NCBI RefSeq assembly: GCF_000719115.1
Contig: NZ_JOEA01000020.1
Location: 1-64,000 of the forward strand
Reading direction: 5' to 3'
Length of the DNA stretch: 64,000 bases
From: Lentzea albidocapillata
GTDB taxonomy: Bacteria > Actinomycetota > Actinomycetes > Mycobacteriales > Pseudonocardiaceae
Shown here: piece by piece, positions 59,836 to 64,000 of the stretch
Layout: the number at the start of each line of letters is the position of its first letter
How positions within the stretch are numbered: position 1 is the stretch's first letter
Program-made: the position numbers and the translations under genes
The notes under the pieces: model-generated
Told to the model about the DNA's origin: nothing
The model's input: only the letters and a program-made list of their open reading frames with translations
Databases searched by the model: none

Positions 59836-61551
59836 GTGGATACGTCCAATTTCGCTTCCCTGATCGACCGCCTTCGGAAAGTCGGAGGCGAGGTGAGCGA
59901 TGTCGAAGTGAAGTCGGCAGAGGGCGGCCTGCCCAAGAGCATCACGGAAACGCTGTCCGCCTTCGCCAACACCAACGGCGGCTTGTTGCTGCTCGGACTG
60001 GATGAGCAGAGCGGTTTCGCTCCGGTCACGCTGAACAACCCGGCCAAGTTGCGGGACGACCTGGCATCGGCCGCGAGCAGCTGCCTCGTCCCCCCGCTCC
60101 GCATCTCCACCGATGTCATCGAGATCGAGGGTCAGGCTCTCGTAGTCGCCGAGATCGATCCGCTGACCTCTGACCAACGCCCTTGCTATGTCGAAAGCCG
60201 CGGCATCGCCAACGGATCGTACGTCCGCGTCGGCGATGGAGACCGGCGGATGACTCAGGCGGAGATCGGGCTCGCCATCGCCAATCGCGGCCAGCCGCGC
60301 TATGACCTCGAGCCCGTTCCTCAGGCCGCTGTCACAGACCTCGACCGGGCAGCGCTGGCTCGAACGCTCGAACGAGTGCGCCAGACATCCAGAGCTTTTC
60401 GGGACGTCGACGAAAGCACGGCACTGGAGCGGTTGCATGTACTGGTACGGGATGGGCAAAGCAACCTGGTGCCTTCCGTGGGCGGTCTGCTCACGTTCGG
60501 TGTCTATCCCCAGCAGCACTTCCCACAGCTCACGGTGTCGGTCGTCGTCTACAGCGGAGAACAGACGGGACCCAGGTTCGTGGACAACCCGGTGATCCGT
60601 GGTTCGATTCCGGAGCTAGTCGCCGAGACGATCGCGGTGCTGCGCCGACACATGCGAGTGAGGAGCTACGTCAGCGCGGCCGGCCGCCACGAACGACTCG
60701 ACTACCCGCTCGAAGCGGTGCGCGAGGCAGTCGTGAACGCGGTACTGCACCGCGACTACAGCCCGGTGACCCGAGGAACACAGGTCCAGGTCGAGCTGCA
60801 CCCCGATCGCTTGCTCGTACGCAGCCCGGGAGGCTTGTTCGGGCCCGTGGTCGTCGAAGACCTGGGCACAGAAGGCGTAACTTCGTCCCGCAACTCGTTC
60901 CTTGCGGCAATGCTGTCCGACACCTTCGTGCCCGGCACCGATCGGCTGGTTGCGGAGAACAAGGCTTCCGGCGTGCCTGCCATGATCAAGGAACTCCGGC
61001 TGTCCGGGATGACTCGACCGGTCTTCAGCAACTTCGCCAGCCGTTTCGAGGTGGAGTTCAACAGGTCAGAGCTGCTCGACCCAGCCACCCGCCGCTGGCT
61101 CGACACCCTCCGGAAGCCCGGACTCGGACAGTTGCACGAACTGGCCCTCGCCACGATGTTCCACGGCCAGTCCATCGGCAACGCGACCCTGCGAGAGTTC
61201 GGCGCGAGTCCGGCGACCGCCACGGCTGCGCTGCGGGACCTCGTCATCTGGGGGCTGGCTGTCAGAACCGGAGGGCGCCGCTATGCCACCTACTCCCTCA
61301 ACGCCCCCGTTCAGGCACCCGAGCAACCATCGCTCTTCCCGGAGGTCGAGGAGCTCACATCGGCGGACCTCGTGGCAGCCGCTCTGCGGGAACTCAAAGC
61401 GGCACGGGCGAGTGATCTGATCGCGGCGACCGGGTACTCACGTCCCACCGTGCTCGCCCGCCTCGAAAACCTGGTCCGCAGAGGGCTCGTGAGCGTCGAG
61501 GGCACTCCGAGAAGTCCCAAACGCAGGTACCTGTGGACCGGTGTCGAGTGA
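59836..61551 (+). CDS. AlbA_2/Schlafen-type ATP-binding regulator
   Basis: 571 residues. The N-terminal AlbA_2/Schlafen-AAA4 domain (EVKSAEGGLPKSITETLSAF then ANTNGGLLLLGLDEQ, residues about 25-60) is followed by an HATPase_c_4-like domain (LEAVREAVVNAVLHRDYSPV near 295 and LLVRSPGGLFGPV) and a C-terminal winged helix (ATGYSRPTVLARLENLVRRG, residues about 530-560). Such proteins act as ATP-dependent DNA-binding regulators; some are linked to phage defence or stress. It stands just downstream of a paired half-site region that probably binds it. GTG start. Confidence 0.78.
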   Translation: MDTSNFASLIDRLRKVGGEVSDVEVKSAEGGLPKSITETLSAFANTNGGLLLLGLDEQSGFAPVTLNNPAKLRDDLASAASSCLVPPLRISTDVIEIEGQALVVAEIDPLTSDQRPCYVESRGIANGSYVRVGDGDRRMTQAEIGLAIANRGQPRYDLEPVPQAAVTDLDRAALARTLERVRQTSRAFRDVDESTALERLHVLVRDGQSNLVPSVGGLLTFGVYPQQHFPQLTVSVVVYSGEQTGPRFVDNPVIRGSIPELVAETIAVLRRHMRVRSYVSAAGRHERLDYPLEAVREAVVNAVLHRDYSPVTRGTQVQVELHPDRLLVRSPGGLFGPVVVEDLGTEGVTSSRNSFLAAMLSDTFVPGTDRLVAENKASGVPAMIKELRLSGMTRPVFSNFASRFEVEFNRSELLDPATRRWLDTLRKPGLGQLHELALATMFHGQSIGNATLREFGASPATATAALRDLVIWGLAVRTGGRRYATYSLNAPVQAPEQPSLFPEVEELTSADLVAAALRELKAARASDLIAATGYSRPTVLARLENLVRRGLVSVEGTPRSPKRRYLWTGVE

Positions 61552-61614
61552 GGTACGACTCAGCCGAGGCCTGGGCACCACCAGCCGTCCGACCCCGTAT
61601 CCCACACTGGGGCG

Positions 61615-64000
61615 ATGGGCGAACATGCGGAACGGGCGCGTCTCGCGGAGTCGGACACACCGACTTCGCCGTGGCGGCTGTGGGGGCCGTACCTCTCGGG
61701 TCGCCAGTGGGGCACGGTCCGCGAGGACTACTCGCCCGAGGGTGACGCGTGGGCGTCGTTCCCGTTCGACCACGCCCGTTCGCGCGCCTACCGGTGGGGC
61801 GAGGACGGCATCGCGGGCATCTGCGACGTGCACGGGTTCATGAACTTCGCCGTCGCCCTGTGGAACGGCAAGGACCCGATCCTCAAGGAGCGGTACTTCG
61901 GCCTCACCAACGACGAGGGCAACCACGGTGAGGACGTCAAGGAGCACTGGTGGGTGACCGACGGGACGCCCACCCACTCCTGGATGCAGATGGTCTACCG
62001 GTATCCGCAGCGCGAGTTCCCGTACGACCAGCTGCGTGAGATGGCGCGCAACGCCGGCCGGGAGAACCGCGAGCCAGAGCTCTCAGATACCGGGGTGCTC
62101 GACGAGAACCGGTTCTTCGACGTCCAGGTCACCTACGCGAAGGCCGAGACGGACGACATCTGCATCGAGATCAGTGCGACGAACCACGGGCCCGAGGACG
62201 CGCCGTTGCACCTCCTGCCGCAGCTGTGGTTCCGCAACACGTGGGCGTGGGGCAGGGACCAACGGCCGTGTCAGCTCGTTGCGAGCACCACGGCCGGACG
62301 CAAGGTCACGGCTGACCACGGCAACCTCGGCCGGTACACGCTGCATCTGGACGACTCGCCGTCGATGCTCATGACGGACAACGAGACCAACGAGGTGTCG
62401 CTCTTCGGGGCCGAGCGCAACCCGTCGCCGTGGACCAAGGACGGCATCTGCGACTACGTGGTGCGTGGCAGCACGAGCAGTTGTCAGGTCGTGGGGCCGG
62501 ACGACGCCGGGGTGGCGGGCACCAAGTTCGCGGCCTGGTACTCGTTCGACCCCGTGGAGCCGGGCGAGACGGTGACGGTCCGGCTGCGGCTCGTCGGCGG
62601 CGACGGGCACCTGGACCCGTTCGGGCCGAGCTTCGAAGAGACCGTGGCGCGGCGCAGGATCGAGGCCGACGAGTTCCACGACGCCATCGCGCCACAGACC
62701 GAGCCCGAGGAGAAGCACGTGCTGCGGCGCGCGCTCGCGGGTCTCATGTGGACGAAGCAGCACTACAGGTTCCGCACGCGCGACTGGCTCGACGGCGATC
62801 CGACGAAGCCCGAGGCGCCCAGTTCCAGACGTACGCCCGAGGCGCGCAACGTGCACTGGCGGCACCTCGACGTCGCCGACGTGATCTCGATGCCGGACGA
62901 GTGGGAGTACCCGTGGTTCGCGGCGTGGGACCTCGCGTTCCACACCATCCCGTTCACGCTGGTCGACCCGGCGTTCGCGAAGGAGCAGCTGCTGCTGTTC
63001 TGCCGTGAGTGGATGATGCACCCGAACGGCCAGATTCCCGCCTACGAGTGGGAGTTCGGCGACGTCAACCCGCCGGTGCACGCGTGGGCGGCGTTGCAGG
63101 TCTACCGCGCGGACGGCAGCAGGGACCGCGGGTTCCTCGCCAAGATCTTCCACAAGCTGCTGCTCAACTTCTCCTGGTGGGTCAACCGCAAGGACGCCGA
63201 CGGCAGCTACCTGTTCGAGGGCGGGTTCCTCGGCATGGACAACATCGGGCCGGTCAACCGGTCCGAGCCGATGCTGGGCGAGTGGCGGCTGGAGCAGTCC
63301 GACGCGACGTCGTGGATGGCCGCGTACAGCCTGCACCTCATGCAGATCGCGCTGGAGCTGGCGCGCGACGACGAGTCCTATGAGGACGTCGCGACGAAGT
63401 TCGTCGAGCACTTCCTGTCGATCGCGGAGGCGTTCACGCACTTCGGGTCGCACGGCGGCGGAATCTGGCACGACGAGGACGGCTTCTGCTACGACCGCGT
63501 CTCGCGGCGCCGTCCCGACGGCGAAGTCGAGTCCGAGCCGGTGCGCGTGCGGTCGATGGTCGGCCTCATCCCGTTGCTGGCCGGCGCTGTTCTCGAACCG
63601 TGGGTGCTCGAAGAGCTGCAGGGGTTCACGAGCCGGCTGGAGCACCTGCTCAAGCGGCGGCCCGAGCTGCGGCAGTTCATCACGTTCCACTACGAGCGCG
63701 GCGCGTTCGTGTCGTTGCTCGACGAGGGCAAGCTCAAGCGCGTGCTGCACCGGATGCTCGACGAGCAGGAGTTCCTGTCGCCGCACGGGATCCGCTCGCT
63801 GAGTGCCGCACACCGCGAGGGCCTGGAGGTCAGCGTCGCGGGCCAGGACCACCGCATGGGCTACGAGCCGGGCGAGTCGCACACGCCGATGTTCGGCGGC
63901 AACTCGAACTGGCGCGGCCCGGTCTGGTTGCCCACGAACGCGCTGCTGGTGGAGGCGCTGCGCACGGTCTGCGCGTTCCACGACGGCATGTTCCAGGTCG
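61615..64000 (+). CDS. GH63-like glucosidase, truncated by the window edge
   Basis: At least 795 residues; the 3' end is beyond the window. The sequence has the mannosyl-oligosaccharide-glucosidase-like layout: an N-terminal beta-sandwich with [21 protein letters not shown] and [14 protein letters not shown], then an (alpha/alpha)6 barrel ([69 protein letters not shown]). The acid/base aspartate and glutamate of this group are expected in WDLAFH and the late NWRGPVW region. It probably hydrolyses glucose-containing oligosaccharides. Start ATG at 61615. Confidence 0.85.
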   Translation, partial: MGEHAERARLAESDTPTSPWRLWGPYLSGRQWGTVREDYSPEGDAWASFPFDHARSRAYRWGEDGIAGICDVHGFMNFAVALWNGKDPILKERYFGLTNDEGNHGEDVKEHWWVTDGTPTHSWMQMVYRYPQREFPYDQLREMARNAGRENREPELSDTGVLDENRFFDVQVTYAKAETDDICIEISATNHGPEDAPLHLLPQLWFRNTWAWGRDQRPCQLVASTTAGRKVTADHGNLGRYTLHLDDSPSMLMTDNETNEVSLFGAERNPSPWTKDGICDYVVRGSTSSCQVVGPDDAGVAGTKFAAWYSFDPVEPGETVTVRLRLVGGDGHLDPFGPSFEETVARRRIEADEFHDAIAPQTEPEEKHVLRRALAGLMWTKQHYRFRTRDWLDGDPTKPEAPSSRRTPEARNVHWRHLDVADVISMPDEWEYPWFAAWDLAFHTIPFTLVDPAFAKEQLLLFCREWMMHPNGQIPAYEWEFGDVNPPVHAWAALQVYRADGSRDRGFLAKIFHKLLLNFSWWVNRKDADGSYLFEGGFLGMDNIGPVNRSEPMLGEWRLEQSDATSWMAAYSLHLMQIALELARDDESYEDVATKFVEHFLSIAEAFTHFGSHGGGIWHDEDGFCYDRVSRRRPDGEVESEPVRVRSMVGLIPLLAGAVLEPWVLEELQGFTSRLEHLLKRRPELRQFITFHYERGAFVSLLDEGKLKRVLHRMLDEQEFLSPHGIRSLSAAHREGLEVSVAGQDHRMGYEPGESHTPMFGGNSNWRGPVWLPTNALLVEALRTVCAFHDGMFQV

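Overview
The window is high-GC actinobacterial chromosome. The hspR-linked dnaK operon with HAIR operators, the LAxTG wall-anchor signals, the FadE5/EtfD/FabG4/HtdX-type fatty-acid genes, frequent GTG starts and a small type VII secretion-like cassette all point to the Pseudonocardiales (a Lentzea/Saccharothrix-like organism is my inference; no 16S or marker gene is present to settle it). I see no phage, transposase, CRISPR array or rRNA. One tRNA is present.

Left part (1-14 kb): a flavin-binding oxidase-fold protein; a flavohaemoglobin; serine hydroxymethyltransferase preceded by a ZTP-type riboswitch; a divergent TetR/SDR pair with duplicated operators; the heat-shock operon dnaK-grpE-dnaJ-hspR with two HAIR elements; a DUF4097 lipoprotein; an SMR exporter with its TetR; and the large iron-sulfur/membrane oxidoreductase EtfD. 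Between etfD and its terminator lies a 168-bp foldback whose base-pair changes suggest a structured RNA.

Middle (14-34 kb): a holin-like membrane protein; two SdrD-like LAxTG surface proteins; a CDF metal exporter; dcd; tRNA-Gly(CCC); a roadblock/LC7 gene pair preceded by a decayed gene; a sodium:solute symporter; a LuxR-type regulator; the acyl-CoA dehydrogenase FadE5; a C-terminally truncated chloramphenicol-type MFS exporter; VanW-like and GroES-like proteins; and a thioredoxin/NHL protein.

Right part (34-64 kb): assorted oxidoreductases and hydrolases, a TetR/SDR pair, an AAA ATPase, a four-gene type VII secretion-like cassette ending in a lipoprotein, and a second fatty-acid block (thiolase, FabG4-type reductase, MaoC dehydratase, TetR regulator, SCP2 protein, acyl-CoA dehydrogenase). 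After that come an acyltransferase, a MerR regulator, the branched-chain 2-oxoacid dehydrogenase E1alpha-E1beta-E2 operon, an M20 peptidase, an AlbA_2/Schlafen-like regulator and a glucosidase cut by the right edge.

The strongest system-level signal is a shared 14-bp dyad (YTACTnnnnAGTAR) found seven times. It lies only in front of etfD, fadE5, the thiolase/fabG4 divergent promoter and the tetR/SCP2 divergent promoter. These genes form an almost complete beta-oxidation set with its electron outlet, so I infer one TetR regulon spread over about 38 kb, with the TetR at 48766-49404 as the likely regulator.
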